Shown one piece after another: positions 25,101 through 32,297 of a stretch of 32,398 nt of DNA (its first letter is position 1; each line of letters opens with the position of its first letter). The position numbers and the translations under genes are program-made. Origin of the DNA: an uncultured Opitutia bacterium (GTDB taxonomy: Bacteria; Verrucomicrobiota; Verrucomicrobiia; Opitutales; UBA953); contig CAITUF010000001.1 in NCBI GenBank assembly GCA_903895475.1, positions 1-32,398 of the forward strand, written 5' to 3'. Below the pieces are notes generated by a model. That model made no database searches, was not told where the DNA came from, and worked only from the letters and a program-made list of their open reading frames with translations.

Positions 25101-28100
25101 CTTAGCGGTCCTGGCTCCTTGACCAAGGTCGGCGCGGGTACGCTTGTCATCAACACGGCGTCCGGCTGGGTGAGTGGCGCCATCAATGTCCGTGCCGGTA
25201 GCTTGGAGTTTAATCCAGGCACCTTGGCGGCCATCACGGGTGGCATCTTGAACGTCGATCGCGGCGGCTCCTTCGTGATTAACACCCCGACCGACCTCAC
25301 TTGGGCTGGTAATCTGGTGGGTGCCGGCACGGTCACCAAAATCGGTGCAGGCACCTTGACGGTTGTTGGCGGTATCAATATGGCCGACGCGGCGGTTGGC
25401 TCGGGCTTGCTCGATATCCAGGTGGGCAAGGTCTACGGCTCGAATCTTCCATCCGTGTTCGGCCCGCCCGCTACTTTCGGTGTGGCCCAGCTCGCTGCTG
25501 GCACTACTTTTCGCGACACCGTTGCGAGTGCGACGGGATCGCAGACCACGGTCAGTTCCTTGATTAATGTCAGCAGCACGGTCGGCTTCACGGTCGGCCA
25601 GACGGTGAGCGGCACTGGTATCCAGGCCGGGTCAAAAATCACCTCCTTGACGGAAAACTCCATCACCCTCGATACCGTAACGACGGCGCTCGCCACGGGC
25701 ACGGTTAAGGTCGAAGAGTCCTTTGGTGCTTGGCTCTTCCAGGCTGGGACGCAGGCCGCCGCTGGCGCTACCTTTGGCGTTACTTCTACTGCCGGCCTCC
25801 AGGTCGGTATGCATGCCTTCGACAATAACGTGACTGGTTACGCCGGCCTCCTTGGCACGATCGTCTCCATCAACAACGTCGCTTCGACGGTGACCTTGAG
25901 TGCCCCGACCGCCGCCGCCCTGAACAGCACTTTGGCTTTCCAGCTCGGCGACGTCCGCGGTGCGGGTAAGTTTGAGAAAGCCGGCAATGGCACACTCACC
26001 TTGGACGTCCCCCTGTCGTTGACTGGCGCCGTCGAGATCCTCGGTGGTACCTTGGTCGTGAACACGGAATCGGCTTTCCATAATGCCTCCTCCATCACCC
26101 TCGGCGCTGGCGCAACGCTGGACGTTTCGGGCTTCGACCAGGACCTCGCCAATGTCACGAGCGATGCGGCTTCGACGCTCGTCGGTACGGGTTCGACTTT
26201 GACCTTAAAGGCCTCCGCGGGTGCCACCACTACCTATAGTGGGCTAATCACCGGCGCGCCGGACATCGTCTTCAATGAAATCCGTCCGTCCGGCAGCACG
26301 GCCGCTCTCGGAGCACTCAACCTGCTCCGTCCGTCCACCTCCGCCAACGTCATCAACTCCATCGACGTCCAGTCGGGTAGCCTGATTGGCACCATCGCTG
26401 GCTTCGGTGGCGCGTCGCTGAATGTCGCTGCGGGCGCCAAGATTGGCTTTAATAATAATGACCTCGCCGTAGCGGAAACTTTCACCGGTCCGGTGACGGG
26501 TGCAGGCACCATCCTGAAGACGGGTGTCGGCCAGATTACCTTGTCCAACGGCGGCGCCACGGCTTCGGCTTATGAAGTCTTGGGTGGTAAACTCACCGTG
26601 CTCGACACGCGTCCTAACGGTACTGCCAACGCCCCCATTGACTTAATCAATGCTACGATCGCGGCTGGGACGACGCTGGAAGTTCGTCTGAATGGTTTCC
26701 GCGAGCGCAATCTCGGCGCGCAGATTCAGGGCCTTAGCCTGACTTCACAGGGCACCTTGCAGATCACCAATACGACGAACGATAACTCCAACGTTTACCT
26801 CACGGCGGGCGCCTCCTTGGCCGCGGTCACGTTGGGTGATAAGGTCACCTTGCTCCAGAACGGACAGAGCTCCATCGCTGGGGTCAATGGCTCGTCGGGG
26901 TCTAATCTAAACTTCAACACCGGTGGTGCCGTCACCATCAATCAGGCCATTAATACGAGCTTCGTCGGCACGGTCGCCGGGGTGGCTTCGCAGTTAACCC
27001 TGGTCGGCCCTGGTCGCGCCGGCTTCACGAATTCCGCTCTTTCTACGCAACTCGGCGCCAGCATTACCTTGGCGGTCGGTTCGGGTGCGACGGCGGGACA
27101 CCTCGAGATTGATTCGCGCTTCAATAGCGCGACGGCCCTCACGCTCAACGCCGGTTCGCTCGCCGTTAATGTGGACCTTGCTTCCCCCGCAACCTTTAAC
27201 ACGGCGATCAGTGGTGCAGCTGGTGCTGTGAAGTTTATCAAGACGGGTGCCGGTACGCTCAACGCCAACCTCGGGGTCGTCGCGGACCCAATCTTCTCCG
27301 CTTACGAGATTGAGGCGGGCGAACTTTTAGTGACTCCAGTGGCAAACCAGATTCTCGGTGGCCGCAGCGTTTCGCTGATGGGTGGTAACCTTTCTATTCA
27401 GCAAGATGCCTCCGCGCCGATTTTGGGTACGTCAGGCTTCACCACCACCAGCGCTGGCATGCTGAACGTCCTAGGTGCAACGACTGGCCCCACGGGCATC
27501 TTGACCGTCACGGGTTCCTTCGCGGGCGGCCTTAGCCTGCAGTCGAGCGCCAACGTCGTCCTCGGTACCTCCGGTACGAATGTCATTGCTGTCACGGGCG
27601 CCGTCACCGTCGGCGCGGGTAGCACTTTGGGTGGTCAGGCCATCATCGGTACGACGCTCGCTAACGCGAACTTCGTCAACAACGGCACCGTCGCGCCGGG
27701 CTACTCGCCTGGTGTCGTCACGGTGAACGGCAACGTGACTAACACCGGTGCCTTCATCATGGAGCTCTCGGCCACGCTGGCTAACGGCACCTATAACGAC
27801 CAAGTACTCTTCACCGGCACGGCCAACCTCAATATCGGCGGCACTGGGTCAATCACCCTAAAGCAGTACGATGTGAACCCGCTCTCCCCGGCCACCCCGG
27901 CATTCGGTCAGCGCTTCGTCCTCTTCAAGGATACGCTCCTCCCAGATGCGTCCAGTTTCACTTCGTTGATCCCAGCCTCGCAGATCACCTCGCAGGGTAT
28001 CAGCCCCTTCCGCTACCTCCTTTCGATTCCAGGTACGCAGACCGTGGTTGGCGCCAATGGTGCGACGGGAGCGAGCACTTTGACGGTTCCTAGCGTGAGC

Positions 28101-29471
28101 GGCTTGGTGGTCGGCCAGGCGGTGTCGGGCACGAATATTCCTGCCAATAGTTCAATCAAAGCCATCAACACGGTGACCAACACGATCACCTTGAACACCG
28201 TCTTGGCTCAGCCAGTCGCCGGCAATATGTCGGTTAGCCTAGGCTCGGCTGGCGTTCCTGTTGTGAACGGTGAAATTGCCGCCTATGTGGTCCGCGCCCC
28301 TGCTGCCTACGACGCCTTCAAGGCTCCGGCCTCCTTGTTAGCCTCGATTAAGTCCATCACCCAAGTCGACTCGGCCTTGGTGAATAACGGTGCGGACACG
28401 GTGTTCAATACGGCCGATGACGTTTATAGTTCTACGCCGGCCTCCACTTATAATATCGTCGGCGGTGGCTTGGCGGTCTTGGGCGATACTGCCCTGCAGA
28501 CGGCCCTCGACAACCTCACTCCGTACGGTGCCGCGGGTACCGTCACGGCCGCAGGCACGCTCTTCCAGCAGAACATCAACAACGCCGCCCGTCGCCTCGA
28601 GCTCCGTCGCTTTGACCGCTCCAGCCTGACGATTCTCTCCAACGAGTGGTACGTCGACACCATCGGCGGCAAGGCCACCGTGGGCGCCTCTGGCGAGCTC
28701 CAGAATAAGGCGACGACCTACGGCATCACTGCTGGCTACACCACGCAGGTCGGCGTCGATGGCGTCGCTGGTTACGCCCTGACGGCTCAGCGCTTTTCGC
28801 TCTCGAGTGACACCTCCACCAGTGCTTCGGGCAATGGCTTCGCTGCCAATGCCTATGTCGGCACGGTCGCGATGCGTGGGCAACTCTCCCTCGATGCGGG
28901 CGTCTCCGTTTCGCACTTATCGTCAGAGGTTACCCGTGACTCCGTGATTGGGTCTGGCAACACGAACGCATCGTCTCCGAGCGCTTTGACCTACGGCGTC
29001 TGGGGTCGCCTCGGGACCGTCATCGCACTGAAGTCGGCCGATACCTTTATCACGCCTTTCATCGGCGTGCAGTATGCTTCGACCAAGTTATCGAGCATGG
29101 ACGAATCCGGCCAGGCCGACGCCATGGCGGTCACCTCTGGGTCGGTTTCGCAGTCCTCGGTGCGCGTGGGCACTGGCTTCCACCACGTGTGGGAAGAGGG
29201 TCGTGGCGATTGGCGCTACCGTCTGTCCATGGACGTGGGCTACGTGAAGCAGTTCTCGGGTGAGTTTGGGGACTTTACGTCCACGAACGCGACGGGCATC
29301 AACACGACTTACACCTCCAGTTTGCGTGTGAGCGCAGGCTCGGGTTTGTATGTTAACCCGTCCCTGAACTTCGGACCGGATGAGAATTCCACCTTCTCGA
29401 TTGGTTTGTCCTACGAGCAGGGTAACGGGAACTCGCTCGGCGTGAATGCGGGCTACCGTAAGCGCTTCTAA
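22116..29471 (+). CDS. Giant autotransporter-like protein 2 (paralogue of protein 1)
   Basis: The 2451-residue product has a signal peptide (MKLSRKFLVLASAALVAGLP, cleavage probably after AQA) and a passenger of autotransporter-associated beta-strand repeats. The repeats are similar to protein 1 in order and phrase (YKTGSGSFTIL; LIKEGAGSLALMG; VNGGTLQID). VGQ/GTGI-type modules occur at about residues 789-905, 1137-1282 and again at 1972-2047, close to the barrel. Shared landmarks include APGYSPG (about 1861) and PAFGQRFVLFKDT. The barrel starts near residue 2155 (RRLELRRFDRSSLTILSNEW) and ends GYRKRF. The gene begins 34 bp after protein 1 with no terminator between, has no Shine-Dalgarno, and is followed by a strong terminator. 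The pair is a duplication whose passengers have diverged well beyond the ends. Confidence 0.9.
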   Translation: MKLSRKFLVLASAALVAGLPSAQADVTVNYSLGAPAVLTGTALTATNLGAPGLLPQPTAIQVVGERTVSSLNIGALTTLTINQLVDATTLTQFLSAPNSALIDVGNFATLPVLVKTGGATLQYDANRLLHSDNKVVNPYFLNATYFRTAQTGPMPNDLRQLGAFSGLVIVNQGTLQVSGYLNQWASYGVANPAGFNARMEGAGAVILQGSASLSFQGTAYNVVGVGPSLGDNEINGPYIPERFRLNYVHNLYSGTQANFLAGLDGTDVNTVLDVGKDADYIANIHIDDGVVGSVGRIDGAGRVYKTGSGSFTILNTSRITGDVFVGGGDLVLSDPNNLALRLANSVNLIGSDGNQTALARADAVTSGIVTQWRPGYLPGRSAPQLSITTNQSIRNFQSLWGENATNMWVAGTGAGTVVEIASGTSLTLLQDANRDGYFTGSINGGLGRLIKEGAGSLALMGQSSSVGEIAINGGKIISNVQSLGYGRVVIGAGGTLSIVQNNAGTLRAQINGAAGSTLTVTPQDLIVSSVSSGANAGSSPPNVGNGQLGVIDIYNQQQDFYGQVIVKDGITLAFSFGKDDTFIRASNIVLNSGTSGRETTIRFNDTTQTVNNLSGDANTRIELGRGSITINQTANTAYAGKVTGAGNLIKAGNSSMTLSGLSSYYGATVVKAGSLASTAADGIINSAGLVLLSGTTFTASANQTVGALFGQTGSVVSVQTGATLTVGKTTAQVTQLNNALASFTGVSPDANPAYFLQTDLGAAAVSGMSQANTIGFLRTALGEPTSFTPVSGSGSTLIVKNTFGLTVGQAVTGTGIGSATTISAILAAPSAQAAQTATGTVIPLANTTGFLVGMPVSGTGIPAGTTITSIGTGSITLSASTSVAATGMISGTAAVTLSNALSVAAAGAYALSPVTTDAQVLGFRGVITGNGGLTKVGNQTLFLLTPSTYAGATNVNGGTLQIDHNTLTNTSGINVGVAGNLSVNVTSGSATFTRSLSGPGSLTKVGAGTLVINTASGWVSGAINVRAGSLEFNPGTLAAITGGILNVDRGGSFVINTPTDLTWAGNLVGAGTVTKIGAGTLTVVGGINMADAAVGSGLLDIQVGKVYGSNLPSVFGPPATFGVAQLAAGTTFRDTVASATGSQTTVSSLINVSSTVGFTVGQTVSGTGIQAGSKITSLTENSITLDTVTTALATGTVKVEESFGAWLFQAGTQAAAGATFGVTSTAGLQVGMHAFDNNVTGYAGLLGTIVSINNVASTVTLSAPTAAALNSTLAFQLGDVRGAGKFEKAGNGTLTLDVPLSLTGAVEILGGTLVVNTESAFHNASSITLGAGATLDVSGFDQDLANVTSDAASTLVGTGSTLTLKASAGATTTYSGLITGAPDIVFNEIRPSGSTAALGALNLLRPSTSANVINSIDVQSGSLIGTIAGFGGASLNVAAGAKIGFNNNDLAVAETFTGPVTGAGTILKTGVGQITLSNGGATASAYEVLGGKLTVLDTRPNGTANAPIDLINATIAAGTTLEVRLNGFRERNLGAQIQGLSLTSQGTLQITNTTNDNSNVYLTAGASLAAVTLGDKVTLLQNGQSSIAGVNGSSGSNLNFNTGGAVTINQAINTSFVGTVAGVASQLTLVGPGRAGFTNSALSTQLGASITLAVGSGATAGHLEIDSRFNSATALTLNAGSLAVNVDLASPATFNTAISGAAGAVKFIKTGAGTLNANLGVVADPIFSAYEIEAGELLVTPVANQILGGRSVSLMGGNLSIQQDASAPILGTSGFTTTSAGMLNVLGATTGPTGILTVTGSFAGGLSLQSSANVVLGTSGTNVIAVTGAVTVGAGSTLGGQAIIGTTLANANFVNNGTVAPGYSPGVVTVNGNVTNTGAFIMELSATLANGTYNDQVLFTGTANLNIGGTGSITLKQYDVNPLSPATPAFGQRFVLFKDTLLPDASSFTSLIPASQITSQGISPFRYLLSIPGTQTVVGANGATGASTLTVPSVSGLVVGQAVSGTNIPANSSIKAINTVTNTITLNTVLAQPVAGNMSVSLGSAGVPVVNGEIAAYVVRAPAAYDAFKAPASLLASIKSITQVDSALVNNGADTVFNTADDVYSSTPASTYNIVGGGLAVLGDTALQTALDNLTPYGAAGTVTAAGTLFQQNINNAARRLELRRFDRSSLTILSNEWYVDTIGGKATVGASGELQNKATTYGITAGYTTQVGVDGVAGYALTAQRFSLSSDTSTSASGNGFAANAYVGTVAMRGQLSLDAGVSVSHLSSEVTRDSVIGSGNTNASSPSALTYGVWGRLGTVIALKSADTFITPFIGVQYASTKLSSMDESGQADAMAVTSGSVSQSSVRVGTGFHHVWEEGRGDWRYRLSMDVGYVKQFSGEFGDFTSTNATGINTTYTSSLRVSAGSGLYVNPSLNFGPDENSTFSIGLSYEQGNGNSLGVNAGYRKRF
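24478..24835 (+). repeat. VGQ/GTGI modules, first site in autotransporter 2
   Basis: Two modules with cores GLTVGQAVTGTGIGSATTI and GFLVGMPVSGTGIPAGTTI are present. They follow a segment homologous to the one that precedes the module block of autotransporter 1 (NQTVGALFGQTGS against NQTFGGLFGSAAS). The insertion position thus appears shared, while the copy number differs (two against four). Confidence 0.7.
25525..25962 (+). repeat. VGQ/GTGI modules, second site in autotransporter 2
   Basis: One clear module (GFTVGQTVSGTGIQAGSKI) is followed by a diverged copy (GLQVGMHAFDNNVTGY). I saw no counterpart at the equivalent place in autotransporter 1. Confidence 0.6.
28032..28255 (+). repeat. VGQ/GTGI module, third site in autotransporter 2, close to the barrel
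   Basis: A single module with core GLVVGQAVSGTNIPANSSI lies between the FGQRFVLF segment and the barrel. In autotransporter 1 the matching stretch runs through without a module. Confidence 0.7.
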
Positions 29472-29497
29472 GAAATCGGCCCAAAACCCTATAAATT

Positions 29498-29528
29498 AGG
29501 GGTGCGTCGTCCGACGCACCCCTTTTTT
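29498..29528 (+). terminator. Strong rho-independent terminator after the autotransporter operon
   Basis: AGGGGTGCGTC and GACGCACCCCT form a perfect 11-bp stem with a GTCC loop, followed directly by a run of six T. It lies 27 bases after the autotransporter 2 stop. Confidence 0.93.
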
Positions 29529-29545
29529 GTCTCTCGCCTAAAAAC

Positions 29546-29573
29546 TTGACCAAGGGGTGCCGGTCCGTAAGTT
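29546..29573 (+). promoter_or_regulatory. Putative sigma-70 promoter for tRNA-Glu
   Basis: TTGACC (29546-29551) and TAAGTT (29568-29573) are separated by 16 bp and lie 17 bp before the mature tRNA end, just after the operon terminator. Confidence 0.6.
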
Positions 29574-29590
29574 CCGACTCTCCACCGGAA

Positions 29591-29668
29591 GCCCCCTTCG
29601 TCTAGCCCGGTCCAGGACACCTCGTTTTCACTGAGGTAACTGGGGTTCGAATCCCCAAGGGGGCGCCA
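29591..29668 (+). tRNA. tRNA-Glu (anticodon UUC)
   Basis: The cloverleaf is complete: acceptor GCCCCCT/AGGGGGC, D arm with TCTAGCCCGGTCCAGGA, anticodon stem CCTCG/TGAGG with loop TTTTCAC (anticodon TTC), T arm TGGGG-TTCGAAT-CCCCA, discriminator G and encoded CCA. It is convergent with the oxidoreductase gene, 12 bp away. Confidence 0.96.
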
Positions 29669-29680
29669 AGGTGGAAGTCT

Positions 29681-30955
29681 TTAGCCGGCCGAGGTCTCAA
29701 TGACCACGGTGCGGCCTTCTTTGCGGGAGGTTTCCGCCGCAAAGGCCATGCGGTGGCTTTGGATCGAAACCTCTAGCGAGGTGCGCAGGGCGGAGGCATC
29801 AGCTCCCGTCAGCTCGGCGTGGAGCGTGGCCATCAGCCCCGCGTCGCCACCGCCGTGGCCGGCATACCCGCCCGTGGGCGTCTCCACGGTGATTTTCTCC
29901 GCAGTCTGGTTCCAGCCGTGGGGCGTGAAGACCAAGTCACAGCCCAAGTGCTTTTTGACGAAGGCCCCACCGCGCAGGACGCCCTTAGTCCCAAAAATCT
30001 CCAGCTGCCGGCCGTCGTCAAAAGCGGTCATCGTGAAGGTAGCGGTCACCTCACCCGTGAATTTCAGCGCCAGCACCTGATGGTCGACGACATCGTTATC
30101 GCAGCGGAAGGCGCAGCGTCCCCAGGGGCTCGTGCGGAGCCACGTGAAGATTTCTTCATCCGTGGCTTCCTTCGCGCGATCATAGACCATGCCCAGCCAG
30201 CGGCGGCCTTCGGGTTGGGCGTAGCGGTGTGCATCGTAAGGGCATTGGCTGGCCACGGGACAACCGTCGGTACAACGCGCAGGCGCGCCCGCCGGGGCGT
30301 GGGCCGCGGTGAATTGCGTCAGCGCGCCATGAGAGGAAACCGCTAAACAGGGCCGATTGATGAGCCAGGCCAAGAGATCCATGTCGTGGCAGCTCTTCGC
30401 TAAAATCATCGGCGAGGACTTGCTTTCGTTGGCCCAATGTCCGCGGACGAAGGAGTGCGCTTGATGCCAAGGTTGAACGCCCTCGATAAAGTTAGCGGTC
30501 ACGATTTCACCGACGACCCCGCTGCGGAGGAGGCTTTCGACTTTGGCGTAGAAAGGCGTGTAGCGGAGGACGTGGCAGACGACGACGCGACGCCCGAGGC
30601 GCCGGGCGGCGGCCTGGACGGCGAGGACGTCTTCGAGCCGGTTGGCGACGGGTTTTTCTAGGAGTAGGTCGCAACCGAGTTCCATCGCGCGGATGGCGTG
30701 GTCTCGGTGCTGGGCGTCTTGCGTGCCGATGATGACGACGTCGGCTGGCTTGCCGGCCGCGAACATGGCCTCGGCTGAAGCGAAGCCCTGGAAGTCGGTC
30801 GGACGGTCGGATTTGCCTCGGATGAACTCGACGCGTCCTTCGACCGGGTCGGCCCCGGCCACGAGCGAAAAGCGGTCAGGCATCTCAGAGGCAATCCCTG
30901 CGTAGGTCCGAGCGCGGGATCCACAACCGCAGAAGGCCAGGGTAAGACGTCGCAT
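29681..30955 (-). CDS. Gfo/Idh/MocA family NAD(P)-dependent oxidoreductase
   Basis: I start at ATG 30955 (MRRLTLAFCGCGSRARTYAG), which places the Rossmann GxGxRaxxY motif at the N-terminus as in the family; the ORF track adds 23 upstream residues. The 424-residue protein has the catalytic EKP motif (LLLEKPVANR) and a histidine/tyrosine-rich C-terminal substrate domain, including SCHDMDLLAWLI. A small cysteine-rich insert, CTDGCPVASQCPYDAH, is common in the larger members that act on sugars or inositol-like compounds. It should oxidise or reduce a sugar or cyclitol; the substrate is not readable. It is divergent from a GbsR/MarR-type regulator across 147 bp containing a palindrome, so that regulator probably controls it. 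Confidence 0.92.
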   Translation of the reverse strand: MRRLTLAFCGCGSRARTYAGIASEMPDRFSLVAGADPVEGRVEFIRGKSDRPTDFQGFASAEAMFAAGKPADVVIIGTQDAQHRDHAIRAMELGCDLLLEKPVANRLEDVLAVQAAARRLGRRVVVCHVLRYTPFYAKVESLLRSGVVGEIVTANFIEGVQPWHQAHSFVRGHWANESKSSPMILAKSCHDMDLLAWLINRPCLAVSSHGALTQFTAAHAPAGAPARCTDGCPVASQCPYDAHRYAQPEGRRWLGMVYDRAKEATDEEIFTWLRTSPWGRCAFRCDNDVVDHQVLALKFTGEVTATFTMTAFDDGRQLEIFGTKGVLRGGAFVKKHLGCDLVFTPHGWNQTAEKITVETPTGGYAGHGGGDAGLMATLHAELTGADASALRTSLEVSIQSHRMAFAAETSRKEGRTVVIETSAG

Positions 30956-31058
30956 GGGTGTAGCCAGATTTAGGCCTAGCCCGAAGGGGAGGCAAGGGCG
31001 GGTAGGGCAGGGGTCTCTGGGCACTTTAACTCATTCTGGCAAAAAGCCCTTGCGTATG

Positions 31059-31074
31059 TTCAAAAAATATTGAA
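31059..31074. promoter_or_regulatory. Interrupted palindrome TTCAA-N6-TTGAA, putative operator
   Basis: TTCAA (31059-31063) and TTGAA (31070-31074) are separated by six A/T bases in the divergent intergenic region between the oxidoreductase and the MarR-type regulator. It fits a winged-helix dimer site. It includes the TTG that the ORF track uses as start, which argues for the later ATG. Confidence 0.5.
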
Positions 31075-31102
31075 ACATCAGCCGAGTCCCCCGCTCGGTC
31101 CG

Positions 31103-31627
31103 ATGACGCCCCCTTCATCTAAACTATCTGCCCGCCGCAAGAGCCGGCCTTCCTTTGCGCCGTTGAGTGCCCATGAAGCTGAATTAGCCGAGTTTTTTGT
31201 CAGAATGGCGGGGATTTTAGGGGTGCCACGTTCGGTCGCCGAGATCTATTCGTTGCTTTACGCATCGCCCGACGCGGTCGATTTCGACCAAATCCAGGGC
31301 CGCTTAGGGATGAGTAAAGGCTCTGTCAGTCAAGGACTTAAGTTTCTTAGAGACCAAGGTATGGTCCTCTCGCTTAAGGCCCCTGGCTCCCGCCGGGAGC
31401 GCTGGCAACCGACCCCCTCCTTGGCTGCGTCCTTGGTCACCCTGTTGCGCAGTCAGGTTTTGCCCGCCTTGGAGCAATCGAGCCCCAGCCTCGACCGCAT
31501 CGTCCAAGGCGCCCAGGGCACGCAAGCCTCTCCCGCGGTCATCGAACGGCTGACCCAGCTTCGCCGCTGGAACGCCCGCGCCCTCGAACTCTTTCCTTTG
31601 ATGCTCCCTCCCCCGAGGGAGTCCTAA
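31103..31627 (+). CDS. GbsR/MarR-type winged-helix transcriptional regulator
   Basis: I prefer ATG 31103 (174 residues) over TTG 31070, which lies inside a palindromic operator-like site. After a basic N-terminus comes a helix AHEAELAEFFVRMAGILGVP, RSVAEIYSLLYASPDAVDFD, then the recognition region GRLGMSKGSVSQGLKFLRDQ, and a basic wing (KAPGSRRERWQP). This is the GbsR subgroup of MarR-type repressors, known in Bacillus for control of choline/betaine genes. The C-terminal half is helical and probably dimerises. It is divergent from the Gfo/Idh/MocA gene and probably represses that gene, itself, or both. No choline or betaine gene is present, so the effector is unknown. Confidence 0.85.
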   Translation: MTPPSSKLSARRKSRPSFAPLSAHEAELAEFFVRMAGILGVPRSVAEIYSLLYASPDAVDFDQIQGRLGMSKGSVSQGLKFLRDQGMVLSLKAPGSRRERWQPTPSLAASLVTLLRSQVLPALEQSSPSLDRIVQGAQGTQASPAVIERLTQLRRWNARALELFPLMLPPPRES

Positions 31628-31701
31628 AGTTTTTGGCCGTTCACTCGGCTGACAGTCCATCTTCCCTCACGTGCGGCGACCATCGCCTCTACGTGCGGTA
31701 G

Positions 31702-31715
31702 CCTACCCGGGTAGG
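31702..31715. repeat. Perfect 14-bp palindrome with a nearby direct repeat
   Basis: CCTACCCGGGTAGG is a perfect palindrome 75 bp after the regulator stop. Just upstream ACGTGCGG occurs twice (about 31670-31677 and 31691-31698). No T run follows, so a terminator is not indicated. Confidence 0.5.
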
Positions 31716-31736
31716 TAAAATAAGCAGGTGCGGTCG

Positions 31737-31846
31737 GTGGTTAGCGGTTAGAAAATAAAATACCCTGCCAAATATTTCCCGGCCTCATATCCCAAGCCCC
31801 GCCTTGGCTGCATCTTCCTAATCGCTTTCCGCCCACCGCTAACCAC
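31737..31846. repeat. Inverted repeat GTGGTTAGCGGT / ACCGCTAACCAC containing dispersed repeat copy 2
   Basis: Perfect 12-bp arms at 31737-31748 and 31835-31846 enclose an 86-bp, A/T-richer centre. The right side contains CGCTTTCCGCCCACCGCTA (31823-31841), which matches copy 1 at 12577-12595 in 17 of 19 bases. No coding potential was seen in this intergenic stretch. Confidence 0.6.
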
Positions 31847-31865
31847 TTAAATATTTCGTCAACCT

Positions 31866-32297
31866 ATGCGTATCGCCATTACCAGCGGCTACTTCGATCC
31901 CTTGCACCGCGGACACCTTGAGTTGCTGGAACTATCCCGCGCCCAAGGGGACGTCCTCTGGGTCATCGTGAATAATGACGTCCAAGGGGCGCTCAAGAAA
32001 GGCAAGTCGTTCATGGACCAAGACACGCGGCTCGCCGTGACCACCGCGCTCCGTATCGTTGATCGGGCGGTCCTCGCCATCGACCAAGACGGCTCCGTCT
32101 GCGCGACCTTAGAGCAATTGATTAGTGAGGCCCGGGCCGCTGGTCACGACGCCGTCTTCTGCAAGGGTGGCGACCGCCATGCCGGCAATATTCCCGAGAT
32201 GGTCGTGCTAAATAAGCATGGGGCCAAGCTAATCGACGGCCTGGGCGCCAAGATCGACAGCAGCTCCCGCATCATCGCCCAAGCCAAGCAGGCCTAA
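31866..32297 (+). CDS. Cytidylyltransferase-like nucleotidyltransferase
   Basis: The 143-residue product begins RIAITSGYFDPLHRGHLELL. The HxGH nucleotide-binding motif (H14, H17) follows the first strand, as in glycerol-3-phosphate cytidylyltransferase and the RfaE/HldE C-terminal domain. Near the end IDSSSRII corresponds to the conserved ISSSxII motif. The middle (FMDQDTRLAVTTALRIVDRAV) matches the family's helix. It should transfer a nucleotide to a phosphorylated small molecule, for example ADP-heptose or CDP-glycerol type activation. The next gene is gmd, after 12 bp, which supports a role in nucleotide-sugar or surface glycan synthesis. The start follows ACCT and has no Shine-Dalgarno. 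Confidence 0.87.
   Translation: MRIAITSGYFDPLHRGHLELLELSRAQGDVLWVIVNNDVQGALKKGKSFMDQDTRLAVTTALRIVDRAVLAIDQDGSVCATLEQLISEARAAGHDAVFCKGGDRHAGNIPEMVVLNKHGAKLIDGLGAKIDSSSRIIAQAKQA

Noticed and set aside
14171-29471. Autotransporters as large hemagglutinins with FHA/TPS or YadA-type architecture
   Set aside because: No TPS domain, YadA anchor or ESPR-type extended signal was seen; the repeats and barrel fit classical autotransporters of the beta-strand repeat type.
29591-29668. tRNA-Glu as an attachment site for an integrated element carrying the autotransporters
   Set aside because: No integrase gene and no partial repeat of the tRNA 3' end was noticed in the window.
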